From the NCBI RefSeq assembly GCF_009818105.1, contig NZ_CP046564.1:4216001-4280000 (forward strand): DNA of 64,000 bases, read 5' to 3'. This document shows positions 54,371 through 63,478 of the stretch, piece by piece (the stretch's first letter is position 1; each line of letters begins with the position of its first letter). The notes below the pieces were generated by a model. It did not search any database and was not told the origin of the DNA. It saw only the letters and a program-made list of their open reading frames with translations. Source of the stretch: Bacillus sp. N1-1 (lineage in GTDB: Bacteria > Bacillota > Bacilli > Bacillales > Guptibacillaceae). Both the position numbers and the translations under genes were made by a program.

Positions 54371-54497
54371 CGCTTTTCTGATCCAGCTGCTGTGACCAGA
54401 CCCTCTGTCACTTCACCTTCCAACTCGAACACAAAGAACGTGTTCGTTTTGGAAGCCTCCAGTGCCTGACGGGTCTAAACGGTCACTTCCGCTTTTC
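54371..54497 (+). repeat. Structured repeat, diverged copy
   Basis: The same layout as the units at 3086-3439 but with many changes that keep pairing: GTGACC (54392-54397) with GGTCAC (54481-54486); AGACCC (54398-54403) with GGGTCT (54471-54476); CACT (54409-54412) with AGTG (54461-54464); CTTCCAA (54417-54423) with TTGGAAG (54449-54455); CGAACAC (54426-54432) with GTGTTCG (54440-54446). The ends CGCTTTTCTGA and CGCTTTTCTCT match the boundaries of the other copies. Confidence 0.8.
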
Positions 54498-54498
54498 T

Positions 54499-55641
54499 CT
54501 ACTTCATAAGGTTCCGACTAATCACGATCTTCTGGATTTCGCTCGTTCCTTCATAGATTTCGCATACTTTTGCATCGCGGAAGAGGCGCTCTACCGGATA
54601 ATCTTTCGTATACCCGTACCCGCCGTAAACCTGAACCGCTTCAATCGAAGCTTTCACGGCCGCTTTCGATGCAAAAAGCTTTGCCATCGAGACTTCCTGC
54701 ATACAAGGGATTCCGTGGTTTTTCAGGTCAGCCGCACGGTAGGTTAGGAGTTTTGCCGCCTCAACTTCTGTCGCCATATCGGCAAGTTTAAAACCAAGGC
54801 CTTGATTTTGCCCGATCGGCTTCCCAAATTGATGACGCTCTTTCGCGTAAGCAGTCGCATAGTTCAGCGCAGCTTCTGCGATGCCAAGTGACTGTGCTGC
54901 AATTCCGATGCGACCGCTTTCAAGATTCGCCATCGCAATTTTAAAACCCTGCCCTTCTTCGCCAAGACGATTTACAACAGGGACACGGCAGTCTTCGAAA
55001 ATGATTTCCACCGTATTCGAGCCATTTAGCCCCATTTTCTTTTCTTTCTTTCCAACACTAAAGCCAGGCATATCACGCTCAATAATAAAAGCAGTTACGC
55101 CTTTGCTTCCTTTTTCATCCGGATTCGTTCTAGCGAAGGCGACATACGTATCCGCTTCGCCACCATTTGTAATGAAGATTTTCGAGCCGTTCAAAATGTA
55201 ATGATCGCCGTCTCGTACGGCGCGCGTTTTCATGCTGCTTGCGTCTGACCCTGAACTCGGCTCCGTCAGCGCGAACGCACCAAGGTATTCACCAGTCGCT
55301 AGCTTCGGGATGTAGCGCTTTTTCTGTTCTTCTGTTCCAAACGCTAATATCGGCAGTGTCCCAACGGACGTATGAACCGATAGAATCACGCCAACCGTGG
55401 CGCTTACTTTTGAGAGCTCATGAATCGCAATAATATAAGACGTATAGTCCATTTCCGCTCCACCGTACGCTTCTGGAATCGGGATGCCCATTAAACCAAG
55501 CTCGCCCATTCGTTTGATCACTTCGCGTGGAAAGCGATCCGTCTCTTCCATTTCCTCAACGATTGGGGCGATTTCTTTTTCCGCAAAATCCCGCACCATT
55601 TTCTGCATCATCTTCTGCTCTTCCGTAAATACAAGCTCCAT
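54499..55641 (-). CDS. Acyl-CoA dehydrogenase (second of two)
   Basis: A flavoenzyme of the same family. The 380-residue protein has [13 protein letters not shown] (about 123-135), [12 protein letters not shown] (about 148-159), and the catalytic glutamate in [13 protein letters not shown] (about 364-376). It matches AcdA of B. subtilis by context beside fadF. It is 20 bases downstream of hbd and precedes a 280-bp repeat-filled gap. Having two similar dehydrogenases in one operon may widen substrate range. Confidence 0.92.
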   Translation of the reverse strand: MELVFTEEQKMMQKMVRDFAEKEIAPIVEEMEETDRFPREVIKRMGELGLMGIPIPEAYGGAEMDYTSYIIAIHELSKVSATVGVILSVHTSVGTLPILAFGTEEQKKRYIPKLATGEYLGAFALTEPSSGSDASSMKTRAVRDGDHYILNGSKIFITNGGEADTYVAFARTNPDEKGSKGVTAFIIERDMPGFSVGKKEKKMGLNGSNTVEIIFEDCRVPVVNRLGEEGQGFKIAMANLESGRIGIAAQSLGIAEAALNYATAYAKERHQFGKPIGQNQGLGFKLADMATEVEAAKLLTYRAADLKNHGIPCMQEVSMAKLFASKAAVKASIEAVQVYGGYGYTKDYPVERLFRDAKVCEIYEGTSEIQKIVISRNLMK

Positions 55642-55661
55642 GCTCGTTCCTCCTCGTGGTG

Positions 55662-56516
55662 TTAATCCTGGTATTGATAGAAGCCTCTTCCTGTCTTACG
55701 TCCGAGCCAGCCGGCTTTTACATACTTTCGTAGAAGGGGACATGGGCGGTATTTGTCATCACCAAATCCTTCTTGAAGCGTTTCCATAATATACAGACAT
55801 GTATCCAGCCCAATAAAATCAGCGAGAGTTAGCGGTCCCATCGGATGATTCATGCCGAGCTTCATCACGCTATCGATATCTTCAGGAGACGCCACACCTT
55901 CATAAACGGTATAGATCGCTTCATTGATCATTGGCATTAAAATTCGATTCGACACAAATCCAGGAAAATCATTCACTTCCACTGCTGTTTTTCCAAGATC
56001 CACTGCCAGCTTTTCAACCGCCTGATAGCTTTCATCCGTGGTCGCTAAGCCCCGAATGATTTCAACAAGCTTCATAACTGGTACCGGATTCATAAAGTGC
56101 ATGCCGATCACTTTTTCCGGGCGCTTTGTCGCTGCCGCAATTTCCGTAATTGGAAGGGAGGATGTATTGGTCGCAAGGATTGTATGTTCCTCGGCAATTT
56201 CATCTAGGCGTGCAAAAAGGTTGCCCTTTACTTCCATGTTTTCAACTGCGGCTTCAATGACGATATCAACATGCTTTGCATCCTGCAGATCCGTCGTTGC
56301 TCTCAACCGCTCCATCGTTCCGTTCAAGTCTTCCTGTGTAATCCGCTCTTTGGAAACTTGCTTCGAGAGGTTTTTCTCAATTCCTGCAAGTCCTTTATCA
56401 ATAAATTCCTGCTTTAAATCATTCAAATACACGGTATAGCCAGAAGCTGCACATACCTGCGCAATCCCTGAACCCATTTGTCCTGCACCAATCACCATAA
56501 TTGTTTTGATTTCCAT
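55662..56516 (-). CDS. 3-hydroxybutyryl-CoA dehydrogenase
   Basis: It oxidises 3-hydroxyacyl-CoA with NAD. The 284-residue protein has the NAD-binding [11 protein letters not shown] (about 9-19), the catalytic [13 protein letters not shown] (about 137-149), and the C-terminal helical domain ([19 protein letters not shown]). ATG at 56514-56516 is chosen because GGGAG lies 7 bases before it. It resembles MmgB of B. subtilis. It follows the thiolase gene by 14 bases. Confidence 0.93.
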   Translation of the reverse strand: MEIKTIMVIGAGQMGSGIAQVCAASGYTVYLNDLKQEFIDKGLAGIEKNLSKQVSKERITQEDLNGTMERLRATTDLQDAKHVDIVIEAAVENMEVKGNLFARLDEIAEEHTILATNTSSLPITEIAAATKRPEKVIGMHFMNPVPVMKLVEIIRGLATTDESYQAVEKLAVDLGKTAVEVNDFPGFVSNRILMPMINEAIYTVYEGVASPEDIDSVMKLGMNHPMGPLTLADFIGLDTCLYIMETLQEGFGDDKYRPCPLLRKYVKAGWLGRKTGRGFYQYQD

Positions 56517-56530
56517 CGTCATGCTCCCTT

Positions 56531-57709
56531 CTATACTTGAACCATAATTGCGTCGCCTTGACCACCGCCACTACAAATCGCCGCTACCCCGATGCCACCA
56601 CCGCGTCGTTTCAATTCATGAATAAGTGTAATCAAAATGCGCGCACCGCTTGCGCCAATTGGATGCCCAAGTGCCACTGCACCGCCGTGTACATTCACTT
56701 TTTCTTCATCAAGAGAAGCAATTTTCCCGCTCGTTAATGCGACGGCTGCGAACGCTTCATTGATTTCAAAAAGATCGATTTCTTCAAGCGATTTTCCTGT
56801 TTTCGTTAAAAGTTCATTAATCACAAGTCCCGGTGTCTTTGGGAAATCCTTTGCTTCAACAGCAATGGCCGTATGCGCGAGAATCGTTGCAATCACTTCT
56901 TTTCCTTCTTTCGAAGCGCGTTCTTCCGACATCAGGACAAGCGCTCCGGCTCCGTCATTAACGCCAGGTGCATTCCCTGCAGTAATCGTTCCATCAGCAC
57001 CGAAAACGGGCTTAAGTTTCGCGAGCTGCTCCTCCGTTGTGCCTTTTCTTGGCGCCTCATCATGTTCAACGACAAGAGGGTCTCCCTTTCGCTGTGGCAC
57101 TTCTACAGGGATAATTTCCTCTGCGAAAATGCCCGCTTCCATCGCTTTTACTGCTCGCTCCTGACTTCTTGTCGCCCAGCGATCTTGCTCTTCTCTAGAA
57201 ATCTCATATTCTTCTGCGGTTGTGTTTCCATAAACGCCCATATGACAGCCATCAAAGGAGCACGTTAAGCCATCATGAACCATAAGATCAACCACTTGTT
57301 TGTCGCCCATTCGCATACCCCAGCGTGCGTCCTTCATGATGTATGGCGCATTGCTCATCGATTCCATCCCACCTGCAACGATTACTTCTTCATCACCAGA
57401 GCGAATGATCTGATCGGCGAGCGTCACGCTACGAAGACCAGAGGCGCACACTTTGTTAATCGTTTCTGTTTTCACTTCCCATGGAATGCCCGCATGTCTT
57501 GCAGCCTGACGCGATGGAATTTGCCCCTGACCACCTTGAAGCACCGATCCCATGATCACTTCACCAACATCAGCTGGCTCAACTCCAGCGCGAACTAACG
57601 CTTCTTTGATCGCTGTTCCACCGAGCTTAGACGCTTCGATTGATTTTAAAGCCCCTCCAAATTTTCCAAATGGTGTTCTTACGCCACTAACTATGACCGT
57701 TTTGCCCAC
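56531..57709 (-). CDS. Acetyl-CoA acetyltransferase (thiolase)
   Basis: The last step of beta-oxidation, or acetoacetyl-CoA formation. The 392-residue protein has the nucleophile Cys88 in [11 protein letters not shown], the [10 protein letters not shown] motif (about 347-356) and the second cysteine in CSGGGQGDA (about 377-385). It is first in the mmgA/hbd/acd operon; upstream lie a perfect cre site and a palindromic operator. MmgA and YhfS of B. subtilis are the closest named types. Confidence 0.93.
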   Translation of the reverse strand: MGKTVIVSGVRTPFGKFGGALKSIEASKLGGTAIKEALVRAGVEPADVGEVIMGSVLQGGQGQIPSRQAARHAGIPWEVKTETINKVCASGLRSVTLADQIIRSGDEEVIVAGGMESMSNAPYIMKDARWGMRMGDKQVVDLMVHDGLTCSFDGCHMGVYGNTTAEEYEISREEQDRWATRSQERAVKAMEAGIFAEEIIPVEVPQRKGDPLVVEHDEAPRKGTTEEQLAKLKPVFGADGTITAGNAPGVNDGAGALVLMSEERASKEGKEVIATILAHTAIAVEAKDFPKTPGLVINELLTKTGKSLEEIDLFEINEAFAAVALTSGKIASLDEEKVNVHGGAVALGHPIGASGARILITLIHELKRRGGGIGVAAICSGGGQGDAIMVQV

Positions 57710-57731
57710 AAAAACCTCTCCTCTCTTTTTT

Positions 57732-57745
57732 TGAAAACGCTATCA
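57732..57745 (+). promoter_or_regulatory. cre site (CcpA binding) upstream of thiolase
   Basis: TGAAAACGCTATCA matches the consensus TGWAANCGNTNWCA at all 14 positions. It lies 23 bases before the thiolase start. Confidence 0.75.
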
Positions 57746-57761
57746 TTATTGTGTAAAATGC

Positions 57762-57778
57762 GACTGAACGCTCGCTCA
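57762..57778 (+). promoter_or_regulatory. Candidate TetR/FadR-type operator upstream of thiolase
   Basis: GACTGAACGCTCGCTCA, 14 of 17 identical to the minus strand of 60117-60133. It is a near-palindrome (TGAACG and CGCTCA halves). Confidence 0.55.
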
Positions 57779-57806
57779 CCTTACCGACAAAGTAACAAAG
57801 GAAAGA

Positions 57807-57837
57807 GCTCATGCCGGTCGTAAAAACCAGCATAAGC
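57807..57837 (-). terminator. Probable terminator of fadF
   Basis: GCTTATGCTGGT and ACCGGCATGAGC form a 12-bp stem with two G-T pairs, 19 bases after the fadF stop; a mixed TC tract follows. Confidence 0.55.
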
Positions 57838-57856
57838 TAACCCTTTGCCTAACAGT

Positions 57857-59965
57857 CTATTGAAGAACGGCTTCTTTTTGAACAATCGAGCGTTCTAATA
57901 TCTCGACGATATCAAGCGTTGCTACTTCTTCTTCTACTTCTTTCGCTTTCGTCCCATCACTCATCATCGTTAAGCAATATGGACATGCACTTCCGATAAC
58001 GGATGGCTTCACACTTAGTGCCTGCTCGGTTCTCGTTACGTTAATACGGGATCCTGTGTCTTCTTCTGTCCACATCAAACCGCCACCTGCGCCACAGCAC
58101 ATACCGTTTTCGCGGTTGCGGTCCATCTCGATGACTTCAACGCCTGGAATACTGCGAAGAATTTCACGTGGTGGATCGTACACTTCGTTGTAACGGCCGA
58201 GGTAACAGGAATCATGATAGGTGATTCTCTCGTTTACTTCGTGCTTCGGCTTCAGTTTTCCTTCTTTAATCCAGTCATATAATAATTCTGTATGGTGATA
58301 AACCTCTGCTTCAAGCCCAAACTCTGGATACTCATTTTTGAGTGAGTTATAAGCATGAGGGTCGATCGTAACGATTTTTGTAATGTTATGCTTCTGGAAC
58401 GTTTCAATGTTTTTCTGTGCAAGGTCCTGGAATAAGAACTCGTTTCCAACACGTCTTGGCGTATCGCCAGAGTTCTTTTCTTTATTTCCAAGAATAGCGA
58501 ATGAGATGCCTGCTTCGTTCATGATTTTTGCAAAAGAAGCAGCAATCTTCTGGCTACGGTTATCGTAGGAGCCCATTGAGCCAACCCAGAAAAGGTATTC
58601 AAACTCTTCGCCTGCTTTTTCTTTTTCTTTCACCGTTGGAACAACGATATCGTCGCGCAGATCGCGCCAGTTCTCACGCTCTTTACGACTAATGCCCCAC
58701 GGGTTGCCTTGTCGTTCAATGTTCGTGATTGCTCGCTGAACATCGCTATCCATCTTCCCTTCCATTAAGACAAGATGACGACGCATATCGATGATCTTAT
58801 CAACGTGCTCATTCTCAACCGGACATTGATCTTCACAGTTTCGGCACGTTGTACAAGCCCAAATTTCTTCTTCGGTAATGACGTTACCAATTAAGTCTCC
58901 GCTTACAAGACCTTCAGCTGCTGCAGCTGTTTCCTGCTGCGCACGTGACTGGTAAGCGATTTGATTTCCAGCCGTATTTGAGAAGGCATACGCTGGTACC
59001 CACGGCGTTCTTGATGTGACGGCAGCCCCTTTTTCCGTTAGATGATCACGAAGCTTAACGATTAAATCCATTGGAGAAAGAATTTTTCCTGTTGCGGTTG
59101 CTGGACACATATTTGTACAGCGTCCACATTCCACACAAGCGTACAGATCAACAAGCTGTTTCTGGTTAAAATCTTCAATTGTATTAACACCGTATGTTTC
59201 TTGACTCTCATCTTCAAAGTTAATGGATGAAAGCTGCCCCACTTTGTGTGTGCGGCCAAGAAAAACGTTCACTGGTCCAGCAATTAAGTGAGCGTGCTTC
59301 GATTGCGGTACATACACCATGAACGTTAGTAGCACGAGCAAGTGGATCCACCAGAAAAAGAAGAATAGCGCAATCGCTGCTGTTTCATTGATCCAGGAGA
59401 ACAAAAAGGCGATCCCTGAAGCTACTGGTGCGCTCCACGAGTAACCTGCATCATGCCAAATGATTTCCATACCGCCTGCAAATAAGACGGAAATCATAAG
59501 AAGGCCGATAAATAAGAGTACAAGTCCTGCTTTAAAGCCTTTTTTCAATCGAGCAATAGCTTCAATATAGCGACGATAGAATGCCCATACTACCGCTGTT
59601 AAAATCATGAGCGTCACGAGCTCCTGGAAAAACGTAAACGCTGGATAAAGCGGTCCAAGAGGAAGGTGTGACCCCGGCGATAGACCTTTCACAATCATAT
59701 CGATTGCACCGAATTGAACGAGAAGGAAACCGTAGAACATCATCACATGGATGGTTCCACTCTTCTTATCTTTTAGTAATTTCTTTTGCCCAAATACTTT
59801 AACTAGAATCGCTTCTAGTCGTTCTTTCATGGAATGATCAAATTCTGCTTTCTTTCCAAGCTTAATGTATTCGTATCGCGTCTTGACAACATACCCAAAC
59901 AAAAACAGTGCGTAAGCGGTTACAAGAATGAAAGCAATCCAGTTAGCGATCAATAAAACATCCAT
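57857..59965 (-). CDS. fadF: Membrane iron-sulfur oxidoreductase (FadF type)
   Basis: Probably passes electrons from beta-oxidation (via electron transfer flavoprotein) to quinone. The 702-residue protein has an N-terminal membrane part (about 1-230, about six helices, NarI-like), two 4Fe-4S motifs CVECGRCTNMCP (about 290-301) and CTTCRNCEDQCP (about 380-391), and a heterodisulfide-reductase-type CCG domain (CCGAGGGLMW near 637). ATG at 59963-59965 is chosen because AGGAGAGG precedes it; nine codons upstream is an ATG with poor spacing. Confidence 0.88.
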   Translation of the reverse strand: MDVLLIANWIAFILVTAYALFLFGYVVKTRYEYIKLGKKAEFDHSMKERLEAILVKVFGQKKLLKDKKSGTIHVMMFYGFLLVQFGAIDMIVKGLSPGSHLPLGPLYPAFTFFQELVTLMILTAVVWAFYRRYIEAIARLKKGFKAGLVLLFIGLLMISVLFAGGMEIIWHDAGYSWSAPVASGIAFLFSWINETAAIALFFFFWWIHLLVLLTFMVYVPQSKHAHLIAGPVNVFLGRTHKVGQLSSINFEDESQETYGVNTIEDFNQKQLVDLYACVECGRCTNMCPATATGKILSPMDLIVKLRDHLTEKGAAVTSRTPWVPAYAFSNTAGNQIAYQSRAQQETAAAAEGLVSGDLIGNVITEEEIWACTTCRNCEDQCPVENEHVDKIIDMRRHLVLMEGKMDSDVQRAITNIERQGNPWGISRKERENWRDLRDDIVVPTVKEKEKAGEEFEYLFWVGSMGSYDNRSQKIAASFAKIMNEAGISFAILGNKEKNSGDTPRRVGNEFLFQDLAQKNIETFQKHNITKIVTIDPHAYNSLKNEYPEFGLEAEVYHHTELLYDWIKEGKLKPKHEVNERITYHDSCYLGRYNEVYDPPREILRSIPGVEVIEMDRNRENGMCCGAGGGLMWTEEDTGSRINVTRTEQALSVKPSVIGSACPYCLTMMSDGTKAKEVEEEVATLDIVEILERSIVQKEAVLQ

Positions 59966-60054
59966 GTTGGCAAACCTCTCCTTTCGAGTCATTCCTTCTT
60001 AGCCGCTTCTAAGTTGCTTGAACGATGGTGCTCCCCGATTGTCCAAACCATTTA

Positions 60055-60068
60055 TGAAAACGCTTTTA
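60055..60068 (+). promoter_or_regulatory. cre-like site upstream of fadF
   Basis: TGAAAACGCTTTTA matches the cre consensus at 13 of 14 positions. It lies 90 bases before the fadF start. Confidence 0.55.
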
Positions 60069-60097
60069 AGTCAGAATGAAAGTAATTTTCTGACTTT

Positions 60098-60103
60098 AGT
60101 ATA
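60098..60103 (-). promoter_or_regulatory. Probable -10 box of fadF
   Basis: TATACT on the minus strand; no consensus -35 box. The operator at 60117-60133 covers the expected -35 position. Confidence 0.4.
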
Positions 60104-60116
60104 ACACAAAAACAAA

Positions 60117-60133
60117 TGAATGAGCATTCAGTC
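60117..60133 (-). promoter_or_regulatory. Candidate TetR/FadR-type operator upstream of fadF
   Basis: On the minus strand GACTGAATGCTCATTCA; contains TGAATG and CATTCA halves. B. subtilis FadR boxes also use TGAATGA and TCATTCA arms, but with wider spacing. Confidence 0.6.
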
Positions 60134-60206
60134 AGAGATTTTTTTTTACTTTTTTCAAGTTTAGGACAAACTATGTCCATATCAACAATGGAAAGGGGTG
60201 AAATAG

Positions 60207-61388
60207 ATGGGGTTCCTTTTGATCATTCTTCTTGTCCTCCTATTATGGATAACGATTGACCTTCATTTAGGCAATAAAAATAGAAAACAGGCTTCTTCCT
60301 CCCAATTAGAGATGAGCGGAAATGCTACTTTCATCGGGGATGGAGATGATTTTTTCAGAAAGTTGCTTCATGATGTAGACGCTGCTGTTCAGGAAATTCA
60401 AATGATGTTTTATATTTTTAGAGATGACGATACAGGACATTTGGTGATTGATCATTTATGCAAAAAAGCGACTTCAGGCGTTCACGTCTATCTTCTTGTA
60501 GATTATGGCGGTAGTCATGGATTAAAGAAGGCCACCATTAACAAAATGAGATCTTGCGGCATTCATTTTTCTTATTCTAGAAAAATATCTTTCCCTAAAC
60601 TCTTCACTTCTTTAAATGAACGCAATCATCGTAAAATAACGGTTATCGATGGAAAGATTGGCTATGTTGGCGGCTTTAATGTAGGAAATGAATATGCCGG
60701 GAAGGATCCAAAATTCGGCTATTGGCGAGACTACCATCTTCGATTAACTGGCGAAGCAGTAAAAGGACTCCAAGATCAATTTCTACTCGATTGGAAAGAA
60801 AACCATCCAATATCGATTGAATCGAGTGTTTCACCGGTTCTTCAAAAAGGCGATGAGGCGATCGCTTTCCACATTACAAATGGAACCGATGTTGAGGAAA
60901 CATTTGTTTCTTACATTAATAAAGCGACGACGTCGATAAAAATCGGCACACCTTATTACATTCCTGGTCAAACGGTTCAAACGAGTCTCTTACGTGCTCT
61001 AAAATGCGGTGTTTCTGTGCAAATCATTTTGCCAATGCGAGCGGATCATCCACTCGTAAAAGAAGCATCTTACGAGTACCTTGTTGAACTGATTCAGGCT
61101 GGAGGCGAGGTGTATCAATATATGAACGGGTTTTATCATGCAAAGGTATTAGTGATTGATGATAGCTTTTGCGATATAGGTACAGCGAATTTCGATCAGA
61201 GAAGTTTTCACATTAATGGCGAGATCAATTGCCTCTTACACTCTCCTGATTTTATTTCAGAAATCAAAGAGGTATTAAAAAAGGATCTTCTTCAGTCGGA
61301 GCGACTCGATTTGAAGCGACTTCAAGATCGATCCATTGGAAACCGCATGCTTGCTCCAATCGCACGCCTATTTAGTCCGTTTCTCTAG
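60207..61388 (+). CDS. clsB: Cardiolipin synthase
   Basis: A phospholipase D superfamily enzyme that joins two phosphatidylglycerols. The 393-residue protein has one N-terminal membrane helix (about 2-20) and two HKD motifs: NHRKITVIDG (about 142-151) and FYHAKVLVID (about 310-319). It is shorter than ClsA and corresponds to B. subtilis ywjE (clsB). GGGGTGAAATAG precedes the ATG. It lies divergent from fadF. Confidence 0.93.
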   Translation: MGFLLIILLVLLLWITIDLHLGNKNRKQASSSQLEMSGNATFIGDGDDFFRKLLHDVDAAVQEIQMMFYIFRDDDTGHLVIDHLCKKATSGVHVYLLVDYGGSHGLKKATINKMRSCGIHFSYSRKISFPKLFTSLNERNHRKITVIDGKIGYVGGFNVGNEYAGKDPKFGYWRDYHLRLTGEAVKGLQDQFLLDWKENHPISIESSVSPVLQKGDEAIAFHITNGTDVEETFVSYINKATTSIKIGTPYYIPGQTVQTSLLRALKCGVSVQIILPMRADHPLVKEASYEYLVELIQAGGEVYQYMNGFYHAKVLVIDDSFCDIGTANFDQRSFHINGEINCLLHSPDFISEIKEVLKKDLLQSERLDLKRLQDRSIGNRMLAPIARLFSPFL

Positions 61389-61472
61389 GCTTAAATGTGC
61401 TACGTTCCGTTTTAACTTAAGGTCAAAGGGAATGAAACGATCAGACCTTTTAAGAAAGGAGTTGATCTCATT

Positions 61473-62429
61473 ATGCAACTTCGGTTCGGCTATGTATCAA
61501 ATGCACTCGCCTTATATGAAGCTTCCCCCGCGCGAACGATGACATTTGCGACGTGGTCAAAGCTATCGAAAGAAGAACGCGAAGCCAAACTGCACAATAT
61601 TACAGAGACCAATTTAAAAAGTACGCTTCGAGCGCTGCATTATAACATTGCACATGAGGTTGCTCTGTATCGCATGTCTTCGTCCATCGTGCCGCTTGCA
61701 ACGCACCCCGAAGCAACCTGGGATTATATCACGCCTTTCCGAGAACTGTTTGAAGAAATTGGATTTCTGGTTAAGAAGCACGGACTTCGCGTAAGCTTCC
61801 ACCCAAATCAATTTACGCTTTTTACAAGCCCTAAATCACACGTAACAGAAAATGCGATTGGGGATTTGAGTTATCATGTCGCCATGTTAGACGCAATGGG
61901 TCTTGACACACGTTCAATCGTCAATATCCATATTGGTGGCGCCTATGGAGATAAAAAGGAAACGTTAAAACGGTTTTATAAAAACTTCGATACGATCCCA
62001 ACTGAACTCCGCTCTCACGTAACGCTTGAAAATGACGACAAAACCTATACTGCACTGGAAACGTTAGAAGCCTGTGAGCAAACCGGTGTGCCGTTTATTT
62101 TCGATTACCATCATCATATGGCGAATCCAGGGGATGGCCTTCCTAACCGTTTCTTCGAGCGCGTTTATAAGACGTGGGAATCTCGCGGCATTCGACCAAA
62201 ATTCCATCTCTCTTCACCAAAATCAACGAGTGCGTATCGCAGTCACGCTGATTATGTGGACAGTGAGTTTGCCATTCCGTTTATCAACATGTTAAAACAA
62301 CACGGAGAAGATGCAGACATTATGATTGAAGCAAAGAAAAAAGACCTCGCAGCGCTTCAGCTTGTCGAAGATCTTTCAGCCGTTCGCGGTGTAAAGCGAC
62401 TTAACGGCGGTTCAATTCAATGGAAGTAG
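61473..62429 (+). CDS. uvsE: UV damage endonuclease UvsE
   Basis: UvsE nicks 5' to UV photoproducts. The 318-residue TIM-barrel protein has the family N-terminus QLRFGYVSNAL, the metal site FHPNQFTLF (about 109-117), NIHIGGAYGDKKET (about 150-163), and FDYHHHMANPGD (about 210-221). AAAGGAGTT precedes the ATG. It corresponds to B. subtilis ywjD. Its 3' end overlaps the convergent hydrolase gene by 29 bases. Confidence 0.95.
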   Translation: MQLRFGYVSNALALYEASPARTMTFATWSKLSKEEREAKLHNITETNLKSTLRALHYNIAHEVALYRMSSSIVPLATHPEATWDYITPFRELFEEIGFLVKKHGLRVSFHPNQFTLFTSPKSHVTENAIGDLSYHVAMLDAMGLDTRSIVNIHIGGAYGDKKETLKRFYKNFDTIPTELRSHVTLENDDKTYTALETLEACEQTGVPFIFDYHHHMANPGDGLPNRFFERVYKTWESRGIRPKFHLSSPKSTSAYRSHADYVDSEFAIPFINMLKQHGEDADIMIEAKKKDLAALQLVEDLSAVRGVKRLNGGSIQWK

Positions 62430-63174
62430 CAAATTGACGAAGAATCTGATTTAGCTCTCTCCATGATTTTGTAGGCAGCTCATGATACGAATTCGAGACG
62501 CGTATGAGCTTGCTTTCCGGTACATACTTTTTGTAAATCTGTTGATAACGATGAAAATAAAAGGCGCGCTCTCCCGTTACGTGTAGAAACGGAATATTGA
62601 GCGTGCTTAATTTGTTTGTACACACATAGCGACGCCCTTTTTCGTAAAAGTTCTCAAGAAGATATGGATCCGTGCTAACGATGTACGAACGTAACATTTT
62701 GAACTCTGCTTCGGTTCTCGCATGCCCTTTCGCAATAATCCACGACAGAAGCCTTATATTATGAACAAGCGCTTTCCCGGCTCGGAATTCAGCTTGCAGA
62801 AATGGATCGCTCACCTCAGAAAAGCCACCACATAAAATGAGTCCGGCTACTTTTTCTTGATGCTGAATGGCAAACTCCTGAGCAACACTTCCTCCGCTAG
62901 AATAGCCGATCAGCACCGCTTCTTTAATGCTAAGCGCCTCCATTAGAAGGTTTAAATCATTTGCTAACAGAGCAATCGAAAATTCCTTTGAACCTAATCC
63001 GCTTCTACCATGACCTCGCATATCGAAAACGATAATGCGAAAATGATCCGCAAGCTTTGCCTGTTCATGAAAGACAACATGCCCCATCCCCGGTGGATGA
63101 AGAAAGATTAGCGGTAGCCCGCTCCCTTTCTCTTCATAAAATAAGTCGATATCGTCTACCTTTACATACCCCAA
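62401..63174 (-). CDS. Alpha/beta hydrolase
   Basis: A 257-residue alpha/beta-hydrolase-fold protein, substrate unknown. It has the oxyanion loop LHPPGMGH (about 25-32), the nucleophile elbow GYSSGG with Ser92 as nucleophile, an aspartate-containing segment, and a C-terminal histidine in SYHELP (about 230). It is not in the B. subtilis order and may be a later addition. The ends of this gene and uvsE overlap. Confidence 0.8.
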   Translation of the reverse strand: MGYVKVDDIDLFYEEKGSGLPLIFLHPPGMGHVVFHEQAKLADHFRIIVFDMRGHGRSGLGSKEFSIALLANDLNLLMEALSIKEAVLIGYSSGGSVAQEFAIQHQEKVAGLILCGGFSEVSDPFLQAEFRAGKALVHNIRLLSWIIAKGHARTEAEFKMLRSYIVSTDPYLLENFYEKGRRYVCTNKLSTLNIPFLHVTGERAFYFHRYQQIYKKYVPESKLIRVSNSYHELPTKSWRELNQILRQFATSIELNRR

Positions 63175-63192
63175 TCCATTAACCTCATTTCC

Positions 63193-63363
63193 TTATAATG
63201 AAAAAAATCCCGTCATCCACTCGTACGCTTTAAATCCAAGGTAAATGCCAACTATGCCGGCAATTCCCGCGAAAGCAGGCGGAGCTGGAATCGGAAGTTT
63301 TAAGAAAGCAAAGATAAGCCCTACTAAAAATCCCGTTAATGTTGCGATTAATACAGTCTTCAT
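63193..63363 (-). CDS. XapX domain protein
   Basis: A 56-codon gene. The protein has two hydrophobic helices (about 4-21 and 29-46) separated by LKLPIPAPPAFAG, the XapX/DUF1427 signature. The ATG at 63361-63363 follows GAGGTGATGGG. Function is unknown; members are small membrane proteins. It lies between argS and the alpha/beta hydrolase gene. Confidence 0.8.
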   Translation of the reverse strand: MKTVLIATLTGFLVGLIFAFLKLPIPAPPAFAGIAGIVGIYLGFKAYEWMTGFFSL

Positions 63364-63445
63364 CCCATCACCTCTTCTTTAAAGTATGACCGAATGAATG
63401 AATCATTATAATAAATGATTGGAACTTCGTAGTGATTAAGAAAAA

Positions 63446-63473
63446 AAGTCCTGTCGCAAAAGCGACAGGACTT
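63446..63473 (-). terminator. Intrinsic terminator of argS
   Basis: A perfect 12-bp stem AAGTCCTGTCGC with its complement, a 4-base loop, and T5 or more on the minus strand. It begins just after the argS stop. Confidence 0.88.
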
Positions 63474-63478
63474 CGTTA

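Larger units (their letters stand above)
54219..54498. other. 280-bp gap between the two acyl-CoA dehydrogenase genes, filled with repeats
   Basis: It holds the 20-bp tandem repeat (54243-54342) and one diverged copy of the structured repeat (54371-54497). No gene. It is an unusual interruption inside an otherwise tightly packed operon. Confidence 0.75.

Noticed and set aside
63384..63420. GAATGAATGAATCATT repeat near the XapX gene as another FadR-type operator
   Set aside because: It does not match the 17-bp motif seen upstream of fadF and thiolase, and is likely simple AT-rich sequence.
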